DNA of 25,845 nucleotides, taken from positions 1-25,845 of the forward strand of contig JAGCMG010000027.1 in assembly GCA_017646555.1 (NCBI GenBank). Direction: 5' to 3'. The notes beneath the pieces were generated by a model that ran no database searches, was not told the origin of the DNA, and saw nothing but the letters and a program-made list of their open reading frames with translations. The position numbers and the translations under genes are program-made. Source of the DNA: Clostridia bacterium. Its GTDB lineage: Bacteria; Bacillota; Clostridia; Christensenellales; Borkfalkiaceae. Each line of letters opens with the position of its first letter. The stretch's first letter is position 1. This document shows, one piece after another, positions 6,503 through 15,229 of the stretch.

Positions 6503-7627
6503 ATGATTTATTTTGACAACGCCGCAACTAACGGTTTTAAAATTTGCGCCGTTACCGACGCTTGCACAACAGTCTTAAAACACCTTTCGGCAAACCCCGG
6601 TAGAAGCGCGCATAGACTTTCTTATAAAGGTGCTGAAATAGTTTATTCGGCAAGAGAATCTGTTAGAAAACTTTTTAATGCAAAAAGCGTTGATAGAATT
6701 ATTTTTACGCAAAATTGCACGCACGCATTAAATCAAGCAATTTTAGGTTTAGTTAAATCAGGCAAGGTCGTTACGACTGTTTTTGAACATAATTCCGTAC
6801 TACGCCCCCTATACTTTTTAAAAAACAAGGGCGAAATCGACCTTGAAATAGTCTCGCCTAAAACCGACGATTTTTCAGCCGATATACTAAGTAAAGTAAC
6901 CGATAACACCACAGCCGTGATTATGACGGGTGCGTCAAACGTAACGGGCGAAGTTTTGCCGTATAAACAAGTAGGTAAAATTTTAAAAAGCAAAAATATA
7001 CCTTTAATCGTTGACGGTGCGCAACTTGCAGGACATAAAAAAATTGACGTTATTTCTGATAACATTTCGCTACTTGCCGTGCCGGCGCACAAAGCACTCA
7101 ACGGCGTAATGGGTTCGGGCGCGCTTGTAATTAACACCGACCTACCTTTAACACCTATAACTTTTGGTGGGACGGGTACGGAAACTTTTTTAGAAAATCA
7201 ACCCGAAGTATTGCCCGAAAAGTTAGAAAGTGGTACGCTTAATCTTCCCGCAATAGCAGGGTTTTACGAAGGCGCGTTGTACACGCAAAAAAACTGCGAA
7301 CGCTTTGGCTCTATCTTAAAAGAAAAAACGGCGCTTATTATCGACGGGCTAAAAAATATCGACGGCATTAAAATCTATTCTAAGCCAAACGAGTGTGGAA
7401 TAGTAGCGTTTAATATTTTTGCAACCGATAGCCAAATTATAGCAGGTCGATTAGATAGCGAATACGATATAGCCGTGCGTGGTGGTTTTCATTGTGCACC
7501 ACTTATTCATAAACATTTAAAAACCGATACTTTAGGGGCAGTTAGAGTTAGCCTTTCCCCACAAAACACTACGAGTGAAATAAATTTATTTTTATTCGCT
7601 ATGCGCCAAATTGCTAAAACTTTATAA
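6503..7627 (+). CDS. Cysteine desulfurase-like PLP enzyme (class V aminotransferase family)
   Basis: A 374-residue fold-type I PLP enzyme. It shows YFDNAAT at the N-terminus, SANPGRSAHRLS (29-40), TQNCTHALN, VDGAQLAGH (Asp171 and His178 for PLP), the Schiff-base Lys197 in VPAHKALNG, and the catalytic Cys331 in RGGFHCAP. That last motif is typical of the NifS-like 'cysteine desulfurase family' whose members often sit beside DUF3343 proteins. It should release S (or Se) from cysteine (or selenocysteine) as an enzyme-bound persulfide. I choose ATG 6503 because AGGAG (6492-6496) is 6 bases upstream; a TTG at 6500 is in frame but too close. It is transcribed away from the DUF3343 gene. A strong terminator follows immediately. 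It is not linked to iscU, so a role in general Fe-S assembly is less likely. Confidence 0.92.
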   Translation: MIYFDNAATNGFKICAVTDACTTVLKHLSANPGRSAHRLSYKGAEIVYSARESVRKLFNAKSVDRIIFTQNCTHALNQAILGLVKSGKVVTTVFEHNSVLRPLYFLKNKGEIDLEIVSPKTDDFSADILSKVTDNTTAVIMTGASNVTGEVLPYKQVGKILKSKNIPLIVDGAQLAGHKKIDVISDNISLLAVPAHKALNGVMGSGALVINTDLPLTPITFGGTGTETFLENQPEVLPEKLESGTLNLPAIAGFYEGALYTQKNCERFGSILKEKTALIIDGLKNIDGIKIYSKPNECGIVAFNIFATDSQIIAGRLDSEYDIAVRGGFHCAPLIHKHLKTDTLGAVRVSLSPQNTTSEINLFLFAMRQIAKTL

Positions 7628-7656
7628 AACGACGGGGTACGCCCCCGTCGTTTTTA
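7628..7656. terminator. Bidirectional intrinsic terminator
   Basis: A perfect stem of 8 GC-rich pairs (CGACGGGG 7630-7637 with CCCCGTCG 7643-7650) is extended by two A-T pairs, with loop TACGC and five T on the plus strand. The opposite strand also has a T-rich tail. It lies between the convergent cysteine-desulfurase-like gene and the 97-residue unknown gene. Confidence 0.92.
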
Positions 7657-7666
7657 TATTTTTATC

Positions 7667-7960
7667 TTAATTAATTTTCTTCCTTTTTAATTTTTCGGCT
7701 AAATCGTAAAGTTTTTTACGCTTTTTATCATCAAGCATAGGCGATAAAAAGGAAACGAATTTATCTATATCTTCGTCGGTAAGCGTGCCTTTTTTTCGCG
7801 ATTTTTCGGCTTCGATATAGATAGCCTTTAAAAGTTCGTCTTCCGATTTACCGTCGTAGTTTTGCGCTATTTTAGTAATCATAGCGATTAAGTCGGCATT
7901 GTTTGGGTTTTTGCTTTTATCCCCGTTTTGCGTTTTAGAATAACTGTTAAAATCTTGCAT
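7667..7960 (-). CDS. Unknown small soluble protein, highly charged (97 aa)
   Basis: Not recognised. The ATG at 7960 is preceded by AAAGGAGTGAAT, which sets the start; a GTG two codons upstream overlaps that site. The chain has a polar N-terminus rich in Asn, Lys and Ser, then helices (NADLIAMITKIAQNYDG; SEDELLKAIYIEAEKS) and a basic C-terminus (DDKKRKKLYDLAEKLKRKKIN). It looks like a small all-helical protein. It has no signal peptide, cysteine or membrane segment. It is transcribed divergently from another unknown gene at 8034 that also encodes 97 residues. Its end shares a bidirectional terminator with the cysteine-desulfurase-like gene. Confidence 0.8.
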   Translation of the reverse strand: MQDFNSYSKTQNGDKSKNPNNADLIAMITKIAQNYDGKSEDELLKAIYIEAEKSRKKGTLTDEDIDKFVSFLSPMLDDKKRKKLYDLAEKLKRKKIN

Positions 7961-8033
7961 ATTCACTCCTTTAAATTTACTTGCACATTTTTATTTTATG
8001 CTAATCATACAATATAATGTCAGTGGAGGCGAT

Positions 8034-8327
8034 ATGGATTTTTTAGAAACAATCCTAAATTTAATTTTTGGCGAAGAAAAAAGCAGGGGTATTAAACACC
8101 TGCTTGAAAATTTAATAAATAATAACTTTGACTTTTTATCAGCGATAAAAAGCGTTGATATGAATACGCTTTTACCACTTTTAACAAGTTTTTTTAGTAC
8201 GAACGAAAATAGTTCTACTATAAAAACTGATGATTTTGCCGAAAGCAAAGTAGACACTTTTGATATAGAAAAAATTTCCGGAAAAGACCTTGCAACGCGC
8301 TTAAATAATGCTTTTATTGAGATTTAA
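8034..8327 (+). CDS. Unknown small acidic protein (97 aa)
   Basis: Not recognised. I choose ATG 8034 because GTGGAGGCGAT lies directly before it; the frame is open 12 codons further upstream but that part holds a TATAAT-like promoter element (about 8012-8017). The protein has an amphipathic start (MDFLETILNLIFGEEK), a helical middle with two 'NLI/LLPLLTS' hydrophobic stretches, and an acidic C-terminal third. There is no signal peptide. No terminator is visible between its stop and the convergent protease gene at 8368. Confidence 0.72.
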   Translation: MDFLETILNLIFGEEKSRGIKHLLENLINNNFDFLSAIKSVDMNTLLPLLTSFFSTNENSSTIKTDDFAESKVDTFDIEKISGKDLATRLNNAFIEI

Positions 8328-8367
8328 GGCGCATTTTGGAACATAACGGTATAATGAAACCTGTCCA

Positions 8368-9657
8368 CTATGCGTTATTTAGTTCAAGCGCACGGGCAAA
8401 GCCGTTTTCAAATAATACGGCGTTTTGAGATAGCGGAATTATGCCTTTATTATGAATATTAGTCGTTTTATCAGGCCAGTAAATATACGCCGTCGTGAGT
8501 TTTATAGCCGTGCCTTTTTTGCTTACGAAAGTAGTTTGCATTATACCTTTGCCGTAAGTTTTAGCGTTTTCAGCATTTTCGTCGTTAGTGATAACTAAAT
8601 TTTCTCTTCTTAAATCGCCGTTAACGATAAGTGCGCCGATTAAACACTCACTTGCTGATGCAGTTCCTTCGTTGGCTAAAACGGTTAAACGCGAAACGGG
8701 AACGTAGTTGTTTTTTTGAGTAACGTAGTCTTCGTAAGAGCCGTCTTTATATTTTGCGCGCGTTACGGTTTTTTGTTTAGCCGTACCTTTTAATAAATAC
8801 GACGCGATATCAGTAAGGATATCCATTTGCCCACCACCGTTATTGCGCAAATCTAATATAAGTTTAGTTTTACCTTTTTGAGCCAAAGTTTGCATCACTA
8901 ACGCAAATTCTTCCACAGCGTTACCGTTAAACGCCGATAATTCTATATACGCTGTATTTTCGTCAAGTCCTGACTTTTCAGCGCCAGTTATCGTCTTTTT
9001 AACGGGTTTTTTACCGTACTCACTTTCAAAAATGACGGTGGACGCGTTATCATAATAACGAACGTACGATTCAATATATGACTCTCTTGATACGACAATC
9101 GGTGTGCTTATCCCCTCAACTTCCAACTCAAATTCAACGCCTTGCGCGCTTTTATTAAGTTCGGTTTTTAAGTTATTTGCAGTAATTTCTACACCGCCGA
9201 TTTTGACGATTTTTTTACCGATTAAGTTAACGCCTGCTTTTCTTACAGCCTTATCAAGTGGCGAATTAAAACTAATCGAATATATTTTATTGTAATCGTT
9301 GACGGTTCCCCCTAACGATACCCCTACACCGAAGAAGTTGCCATTATCCCCTGCTAAAACGCTTTGGTATTCGGATTTAGTATAATACTCTGAATACCTA
9401 TCTAAAAGCCCTTTGTTTGAAGAAACAAGTTTAGTACCGTTATCGATAATATTGATATAATCCCCAGCAGTGAAATTGCGAACGTTGCCATTTTCGTCAA
9501 GTTCCATATAATGTGCGTCGATTTGTTCAATCATCCACTCGAGTTCGGAATACTTGCCCCCACCAAAGACTGCCTCTACAAAATATCCTGCCGTGAATAT
9601 AGCGCATGCAACCAAAACGGCAAGAACGCTCAATAGTATTTTTTTATTTTTAGTCAT
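8368..9657 (-). CDS. S41-family C-terminal processing peptidase (CtpA/CtpB-like)
   Basis: A 429-residue membrane-anchored serine protease outside the cytoplasm. An N-terminal signal anchor (7-30) leads to a helical segment, a PDZ-like domain (about 105-185: GNFFGVGVSLGG, ..SPLDKAVRKAGV, IVKIGGVEI) and the S41 domain with LILDLRNNGGGQ, the nucleophile Ser in EGTASASE and the Lys of YGKGIMQ. The distance from Ser to Lys is about 10 residues longer than in CtpB, from a charged insertion (DENAENAK area). Family members trim or destroy exported proteins at the C-terminus and can activate signalling proteins. The gene lies 9 bases after the PucR-type regulator in one operon (AAAGGTG before the ATG). 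A sporulation or envelope role is possible but not shown. Confidence 0.93.
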   Translation of the reverse strand: MTKNKKILLSVLAVLVACAIFTAGYFVEAVFGGGKYSELEWMIEQIDAHYMELDENGNVRNFTAGDYINIIDNGTKLVSSNKGLLDRYSEYYTKSEYQSVLAGDNGNFFGVGVSLGGTVNDYNKIYSISFNSPLDKAVRKAGVNLIGKKIVKIGGVEITANNLKTELNKSAQGVEFELEVEGISTPIVVSRESYIESYVRYYDNASTVIFESEYGKKPVKKTITGAEKSGLDENTAYIELSAFNGNAVEEFALVMQTLAQKGKTKLILDLRNNGGGQMDILTDIASYLLKGTAKQKTVTRAKYKDGSYEDYVTQKNNYVPVSRLTVLANEGTASASECLIGALIVNGDLRRENLVITNDENAENAKTYGKGIMQTTFVSKKGTAIKLTTAYIYWPDKTTNIHNKGIIPLSQNAVLFENGFARALELNNA

Positions 9658-9666
9658 TTTACACCT

Positions 9667-10716
9667 TTATTTAATAAGTTTAAAGAGCATAGTTACAAGT
9701 CTAAAAGTAACGGCGTCGGAAAATTTACGAATATTTAAGCCCGTTTCCCTTTCAATTTTATCAAGCCTATACATTAAAGTATTTCTATGAAGATAGAGTT
9801 TTCTTGAAGTCTCACTAATGTTAAGACTATTTTCTAAAAATTCTTCTGCCGTTAAAATCATTTCGGTATCGGTGAAAATTTCCCTTGCGTTTTCGTCGAG
9901 CAATACTTCAAGCGATTCGCTTAACTTAAGTTTAGGCAAATCTTCAAGCATTTTTAATAATACGTACTCTTTAAACGAGTGAATTTCACCACGACTATTC
10001 ATAATCGCGCTCATTCTAACTGCCATAAGCGCTTGTTGGTATGAATTACTTACTTCAAAAATACTCTTAACGCTACCACCAACGCCGATATTCACCGACG
10101 CGCCCGTTTCTTCCTTAACTGATTGCGCTAAAAAACTTGCAAAATCGTTTGCCGATTGATAGTCGTTAGCATCATCCGTAGCGAATTTAACGTACGCAAA
10201 ATGCGTGTCGTCCATAAGCGTGAAAATATCGCCGTCGTCTTCCCCAAACGAAGTTAATACGTCAGCAATTTCACTTCGGCGCATAGTGTTGATTGAAATA
10301 ACCAACACGAAACACGACTTATTTGGCGTAGAATACTTTCTTTCAAAGTTTTGAATTTGTGTGTGATTGCACTCACCTAAAAGCACGCTTTTTAAGTATT
10401 CGGGTTTAGAGAGCGCAAGTTCCGTGCCCGACGCGTTTTCGATAAGTTCGGAAACTAAAAACGCGTAATTTTTTTCAACGACGGAAACCCCGCGAATATA
10501 CCCTATAAGCCCCGCGTTGCGATATTTAACTTTAAAATAAGTATTGCCGTTTAACGCATCTTGATACACGCCGTTAAAATTTTTGGTTGACGGCGCTAAA
10601 ATTTCACGCATTGGTGTGGTTGATGCAGAATATTTCATCCCGTCCGAAAAGACCACTATATCAATACCCGTTTTTTCTTTTATACCTTTAAGCAATAAAT
10701 TGAGTTCTGAATCCAT
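9667..10716 (-). CDS. PucR/CdaR-type transcriptional regulator
   Basis: A 349-residue regulator. The N-terminal part (1-100) looks like a small sensor domain (TGIDIVVFSDGMKYSAS). The middle (130-250) fits the GGDEF-like CdaR domain. The C-terminus (293-349) is the PucR helix-turn-helix: FLENSLNISETSRKLYLHRN, then TLMYRLDKIERETGLNIRKF. Family members respond to metabolites such as sugar acids or purines. The ligand cannot be deduced here. It is the first gene of an operon with an S41 protease. A strong promoter (10736-10764) with a palindrome just upstream (10769-10787) suggests autoregulation. ATG preceded by AAGGAGAAATT. Confidence 0.9.
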   Translation of the reverse strand: MDSELNLLLKGIKEKTGIDIVVFSDGMKYSASTTPMREILAPSTKNFNGVYQDALNGNTYFKVKYRNAGLIGYIRGVSVVEKNYAFLVSELIENASGTELALSKPEYLKSVLLGECNHTQIQNFERKYSTPNKSCFVLVISINTMRRSEIADVLTSFGEDDGDIFTLMDDTHFAYVKFATDDANDYQSANDFASFLAQSVKEETGASVNIGVGGSVKSIFEVSNSYQQALMAVRMSAIMNSRGEIHSFKEYVLLKMLEDLPKLKLSESLEVLLDENAREIFTDTEMILTAEEFLENSLNISETSRKLYLHRNTLMYRLDKIERETGLNIRKFSDAVTFRLVTMLFKLIK

Positions 10717-10735
10717 AATTTCTCCTTGTTTTATT

Positions 10736-10764
10736 AGTATACACTAAAAAAAAGGAATTTTCAA
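10736..10764 (-). promoter_or_regulatory. Sigma-A promoter of the pucR-type/S41 protease operon
   Basis: TTGAAA (10759-10764), 17-base spacer, TATACT (10736-10741) on the minus strand. The same two hexamers and spacing occur before nadD. The ATG is 20 bases downstream of the -10. Confidence 0.78.
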
Positions 10765-10768
10765 GGCT

Positions 10769-10787
10769 TTTGTGCAAATTGCCCAAA
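10769..10787. promoter_or_regulatory. Operator-like palindrome next to the -35 box
   Basis: TTTGTGCAA-A-TTGCCCAAA, a 9-bp inverted repeat with one mismatch around a single central base, starts 5 bases upstream of the -35 of the pucR-type operon. A very similar palindrome lies upstream of the ABC ATPase promoter (16570-16589). Confidence 0.5.
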
Positions 10788-10884
10788 TTATATAAAAATT
10801 CGCCATTTATCGCCGTGTTTTGACTAATTTTACTTGAAAAATTGCATAAACGCTAAAATTAAAGTCAAAATTTTGTATATTAAA

Positions 10885-10907
10885 AGCACCCAAACGGGTG
10901 CTTTTTT
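10885..10907. terminator. Intrinsic terminator of the lipase/LRR gene
   Basis: AGCACCC (10885-10891) pairs with GGGTGCT (10896-10902) around an AAAC loop. T runs follow on both strands (TTTTTT plus, TTTTAATAT minus). It starts 6 bases past the stop codon of the minus-strand gene. Confidence 0.9.
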
Positions 10908-10912
10908 ATTTT

Positions 10913-13900
10913 TTAACCATAATAATTTTGATAAAAATCAGTATCGCCCATATCTCGCGGTGAATCGGAACGCCAAATATAAATATTGCGATAATACCTG
11001 TCCCCCGTATTTTCTTGGAAATCAACAAAGTCCTCATACGTAATTTCAGTTATTTCTTGAAAAGACTGTAACGACCTATTTGGGAAATATCCTAAAACGG
11101 GGTACGACATATCAGGAAAATACAAACTTAACAAGTCAAAATCCAGCGACGTAAAAGTATTGACGGTGTAATAAAGCGTATAAACCTGACTGTAACTCAA
11201 GTTAGAATCAACGTCGTAAATTCTAATTTCATACACTTTCGCTTGTTGAACGAAATATAGCGCGTTAACGTTACTTTCCCCATCCACGACGAAGGTTAAA
11301 GTAGTGTAAGGCGTGCCCGTTCCTAAAGCGTTATCACACCAACCAACGAAATAATAATACTGCGCAAGTATTACGTTAAGTTGAATAGCTTCACCGCCGT
11401 TAACCGAAATAGTGTTCATAGTCAAGGTAAAAGTGGTGTCTTCCGTAACGATATACGACCAAACAAGAGTATTGCCGTTATATAACGAAAATGCGTTAGC
11501 CACGTACGGGTAGAGCGATATTGCTGTATTTTCAACGGCAATAACGTCGCCGTCTTCGTAAACGTTACCCTCTGAATCAACCCATTTATCGGAATAATCA
11601 GCAAGCGTTTCGGTTAAAACGAATTCCCCACCGTATAAACACGGGTGCGAATATATTAAAGCCCCGTCGGAAGTATAATAATAAATACCCGTAACTAAAT
11701 CACTCACGGTTGCGTTATCAAACGTTCCAACCGAATATATAGCAGGGTCTTTGTAAACTTTAAAGTTATTAGGCAATTCATCACCGTCTTCACCAAAGGC
11801 GTATTGACTAACGGTAGGCGTAGCGGTAAAAATAACTGCTCTTAATGACGAACAATTCATAAACGCGTTTTGCATAATTTCCGCATCAGCCACGTCAACT
11901 ACTACGATTTCCGTCGTAGACACGGCAAAAGCATTTTCCGAAACGTAAACGCCGTTTTGACCTAAAAGGTCAGATAAATATACTCTTTCAGCGTTACCTA
12001 AATAACCAACGAGCACCTTTCCAACAACTATGGCTCCCGTTAAATTATCGTTTAATATTTTGGTACCTTGTAAAGCACTTAAATTTATATTGCGTAAATA
12101 ATCGCCCGTAAAATATTGCAAGTTACCACAATCAGCAAACGCCATCTCGTTAGCCGTAACAACGTTATTTAAATTAATAGTTGTTATATTAGTTTTTCCT
12201 GCAAATGCGTAACTTTCTATAATACTTACGCTGTCGGGTACGTTATAAGTAGTTCCGTATAACATACACGCTTGTATAAGTTTGTTTCCGTTAACACTAT
12301 CTAATTCTATAAGAGAGTTGTTTATAGACGTATATTTGGTGTTTGCGCTATTGACGAAAATACTCTCAAGATATTGACATTTTGCAAACGCCCCTATTCC
12401 TATATCTTCCACGCTTGCAGGTATAGTTATACTACCTTTGCCCGTGTTGTAAAACGCCATATTCCCTATGCGCTCTAACCCACTTGGCAAAGAAAAATCA
12501 TATAAATTAGTGCAATCCTTAAAAGCTTCGTCACCGATTTCCTTTAACGCGCTAGGCATTGTCACTCTTGACAGTAAATACATCCCCTCAAAAGTATTAG
12601 GCTCAATCTTGGTTATCGTTTCAGGAATAGTTAAATAAATATGCGATAGCGGTGCACCTAAATTTTCTAATGCGCGACTTTTAAACGCACCCGAATCAAT
12701 TTCCGTTACAGGCTTGCCTAAATAGTAGCTTGGCACTGTAAAATTATATTGCATTTCATATCCTTTGCTACCCATATACTTGTATGAGGTTATGTTTCCA
12801 TTATCATCCTTAATAGGCGCAAATTTCATTTGCAGAGAACTGTTATTTGCGACAGGATTATAATTGACTGTTTCTAAAGTATCAAGTACTTTGTCCATTA
12901 TACAATCAACATATATTTGAGTATTGTGTGTTATAGGAAAAATACTTTGTGCTACATAATCGTGGTCACTTGTTGTAACATCACGGCTATCTTTATATTT
13001 TTTATTGTTTGGCATACGTTCTTGTTCTTCTAAATACTCATCATATCTAGTTGCACCTAAATACTCTACATTAGTGTTATTAATTTGCCCTTTTCCTAAT
13101 TGAGAATTTTTATGAACAAATAAATCACCATTAAAATTACCCCATCCAGACCAATTCCAATAAATACTAATATGACTATTCAAATATTTCAAAAGTTTAT
13201 CACTATTAATTGTAAAGTCTCCAAAAGCAATATTTGGTGCTATTTTATTAGCAACCTTAGCATTTAAGTTGTTTATATTCCCGATAAACCCAAAAAGATT
13301 ATATCGAATAGAAAATAAATCAACCCCCAACTGAATATCAGCAACAATATTATATAATTTCTTCAAATTGGAGTTTTCCATTAAATCTTCGTAATGATTA
13401 TAAACATCAGTCTCAAAAGCCTCTAATCCATAATAAAAATTTGAAGACGTTGCAATAGTCGTAAAATTAATATTTGAATATAAAGCATTATAAAAATTAT
13501 TCCAACGGGTAACCATTCCCGATTGCTTGTTTGAATTATTTATATCGTAATATGCAGTATTCGTGCTAAAACTTTCATAAACTATGCTTAATGCATCTGA
13601 GCCAAAATACGGCGTGCCTATGCTTATTAAATTATCTACCATATCTGGGTGGTCTAATGCGTATTGCATATTTGTTAACCCACCACGGCTATGCCCCACA
13701 AGGTTAAATTTAGGCAAATACCCTTTTACATCAGCATATTGATAAGCAATAATACTCAACATAAAATTAAATTCATGGTAAGTTTCCATATTGCCTTGCC
13801 CAGCATTAATAAAGTTTACTAAAAATATGCAATGATTACTAAAATTTAAACTTGTTTCTTTAGGCGTTTGATTATCTCCTGTTTTAACAATTTTTCTTAC

Positions 13901-14428
13901 GTCATTATTAGTATTGATGGTAAGTTTATAAAATGCGCATTTATATTGCTTTTCGCCCACGTCCACCCCATAAATATCCACATAATAAATATTAGCGTTT
14001 TTCCTTCTTGCCAATTGATATGGTATAGAGCCTTCATGTAAATAAAACCCTTTGGCGTCGCCTGCTCTTTCAACATCTGTTAAATGATAGTTATTGCTCC
14101 AAGCCTCCGCGCCACAGCCAACACCAGGGGTAAAAATAGTAATATCAGTAGTAGTCGCTACCTCATTATTATTTTTGTTATAGTGTCTGTCCCCCGAAGG
14201 TTTATCTATATAATAACTAACGTATTTATCTGATGAGCCACCACCGTAACTACAATCATATGTATTTGTCACAGAATAAAATTGTAAAGATGATAACGTT
14301 TCCGGCTTTATAAAATACCCGTTAGCATTTACGTCTGCACTTGCCGTTACGTAATTAACACTAAAAAAGCCTACCCCCGATAACACTGTAATTAATACTA
14401 AAATTATAATTGCAATCTTTTTCTTCAT
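10913..14428 (-). CDS. Secreted lipase-like alpha/beta hydrolase joined to BspA-type leucine-rich repeats (1171 aa)
   Basis: Signal peptide 1-31 (KKK start, hydrophobic core, cleavage likely after ASA31). Residues 35-520 are an alpha/beta hydrolase of lipase type: FTPGVGCGAEAW, then the nucleophile elbow NLVGHSRGG with Ser247, IGTPYFGSDAL after it, GDLFVHKNSQLG (likely catalytic Asp region) and PITHNTQ (likely His). Residues about 560-925 are BspA-like (LRR_5) repeats of the form 'IP.(S/T)(V/L)..I...AF..C..L..'. About 930-1060 is a beta-rich linker with an 'YYFVGWCDN' segment like InlB-type B-repeats. The last 110 residues are Tyr/Asp-rich with no LPxTG or membrane anchor. It probably acts on lipids or esters outside the cell while the repeats bind surfaces. 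Strong site AAGGAGG before the ATG; 12 bases behind a lipoprotein gene, so one operon. The hydrolase part is AT-richer and CpG-poor compared with the repeat part. Confidence 0.9.
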   Translation of the reverse strand: MKKKIAIIILVLITVLSGVGFFSVNYVTASADVNANGYFIKPETLSSLQFYSVTNTYDCSYGGGSSDKYVSYYIDKPSGDRHYNKNNNEVATTTDITIFTPGVGCGAEAWSNNYHLTDVERAGDAKGFYLHEGSIPYQLARRKNANIYYVDIYGVDVGEKQYKCAFYKLTINTNNDVRKIVKTGDNQTPKETSLNFSNHCIFLVNFINAGQGNMETYHEFNFMLSIIAYQYADVKGYLPKFNLVGHSRGGLTNMQYALDHPDMVDNLISIGTPYFGSDALSIVYESFSTNTAYYDINNSNKQSGMVTRWNNFYNALYSNINFTTIATSSNFYYGLEAFETDVYNHYEDLMENSNLKKLYNIVADIQLGVDLFSIRYNLFGFIGNINNLNAKVANKIAPNIAFGDFTINSDKLLKYLNSHISIYWNWSGWGNFNGDLFVHKNSQLGKGQINNTNVEYLGATRYDEYLEEQERMPNNKKYKDSRDVTTSDHDYVAQSIFPITHNTQIYVDCIMDKVLDTLETVNYNPVANNSSLQMKFAPIKDDNGNITSYKYMGSKGYEMQYNFTVPSYYLGKPVTEIDSGAFKSRALENLGAPLSHIYLTIPETITKIEPNTFEGMYLLSRVTMPSALKEIGDEAFKDCTNLYDFSLPSGLERIGNMAFYNTGKGSITIPASVEDIGIGAFAKCQYLESIFVNSANTKYTSINNSLIELDSVNGNKLIQACMLYGTTYNVPDSVSIIESYAFAGKTNITTINLNNVVTANEMAFADCGNLQYFTGDYLRNINLSALQGTKILNDNLTGAIVVGKVLVGYLGNAERVYLSDLLGQNGVYVSENAFAVSTTEIVVVDVADAEIMQNAFMNCSSLRAVIFTATPTVSQYAFGEDGDELPNNFKVYKDPAIYSVGTFDNATVSDLVTGIYYYTSDGALIYSHPCLYGGEFVLTETLADYSDKWVDSEGNVYEDGDVIAVENTAISLYPYVANAFSLYNGNTLVWSYIVTEDTTFTLTMNTISVNGGEAIQLNVILAQYYYFVGWCDNALGTGTPYTTLTFVVDGESNVNALYFVQQAKVYEIRIYDVDSNLSYSQVYTLYYTVNTFTSLDFDLLSLYFPDMSYPVLGYFPNRSLQSFQEITEITYEDFVDFQENTGDRYYRNIYIWRSDSPRDMGDTDFYQNYYG

Positions 14429-14440
14429 AGTATAACCTCC

Positions 14441-15094
14441 TTAATTTATTTTTTGTATTTCGATATAGTCAGCACGAAAACCTATATACTCTCTTGCATT
14501 TTCCGCATAACCTGCATACTTAATTTCTTCACTATCAAAATCATACTCAAAGAAAATCGGTGGTGCCCAACAATATAAAAAAGCCCCCAGCACGGCTCCT
14601 GCTAGACCAGCATCCTCTATTGCTTGATAAGCATTACTCCCCGAAAAAACAATAAATATCCTATCATCAAACGATACTACACTAATATATTCACCAAAAC
14701 TGTTTTCTTTTTCATAATAATAGCCAACACCTTTTTCATCAAAAATTTGTTTTAATTTTGCTCCCGCTGGACTTTTTTCTATTATGGACGAAACGCTAAC
14801 TTCTTTTGTTTTGATATCTTTAAATCTTGTAATTCCTATTTTAGAATGCTTTGTTTTTCTTTCAAAACCGTATTTATCATATTTAACACTAAAATATGAA
14901 TTATGAACTTGCACATCATTTAAACTATCGTGATACAATAATTTATAACCGTCGATTTCTTTTTCAACTTGCATAATCGCTTGTAAAACTTGTTCAGATT
15001 TTGGCACTTTTTCAGTTTCCTTACAAGAACAAGTAAAAGCCATTATTAAAATAAGCGATAAGATTAAACATATTAATTTACTAATTTTTTTCAT
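14441..15094 (-). CDS. Predicted lipoprotein, unknown function (217 aa)
   Basis: Residues 1-23 are a lipoprotein signal peptide, and the modified cysteine is probably Cys24 in AFTCSCKE (Cys22 is a second candidate). The mature part is a mixed alpha/beta protein with no motif I recognise: HDSLNDVQVHNSYF, a KTKHSKIGITRFKDIK segment, and FGEYISVVSFDDRIFIVFSG. A short non-polar stretch (AGLAGAVLGAFLYCWAPP) could be a buried helix. It is the first gene of the operon with the lipase/LRR protein. A lipoprotein in that position could be a chaperone (lipase foldase), an immunity-like partner or a surface anchor; this is inference. AAAGGAGA precedes the ATG, and the promoter at 15145-15174 has consensus hexamers. 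Confidence 0.85.
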   Translation of the reverse strand: MKKISKLICLILSLILIMAFTCSCKETEKVPKSEQVLQAIMQVEKEIDGYKLLYHDSLNDVQVHNSYFSVKYDKYGFERKTKHSKIGITRFKDIKTKEVSVSSIIEKSPAGAKLKQIFDEKGVGYYYEKENSFGEYISVVSFDDRIFIVFSGSNAYQAIEDAGLAGAVLGAFLYCWAPPIFFEYDFDSEEIKYAGYAENAREYIGFRADYIEIQKIN

Positions 15095-15144
15095 AATGGA
15101 TTATCTCCTTTGTAAAATTTAACGCGTGGCGTTTTTCTACTATT

Positions 15145-15174
15145 ATTATACTTTACGACTGCGCCGTTTGTCAA
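15145..15174 (-). promoter_or_regulatory. Consensus sigma-A promoter of the lipoprotein/lipase operon
   Basis: TTGACA (15169-15174) and TATAAT (15145-15150) are both perfect, with an 18-base spacer. In the leader a perfect inverted repeat, AACGC-CAC-GCGTT (15121-15133), lies between promoter and ribosome binding site and might be a regulator site or small hairpin. Confidence 0.88.
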
Positions 15175-15229
15175 TAGCGAATTTTAAGAGAGTTTGTCGA
15201 TTGATTTTATCATTACTAAAAAATTTTGC

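Noticed and set aside
6733..7137. Minus-strand frame of 134 codons inside the cysteine-desulfurase-like gene
   Set aside because: Complement of conserved PLP-enzyme codons, no ribosome site.
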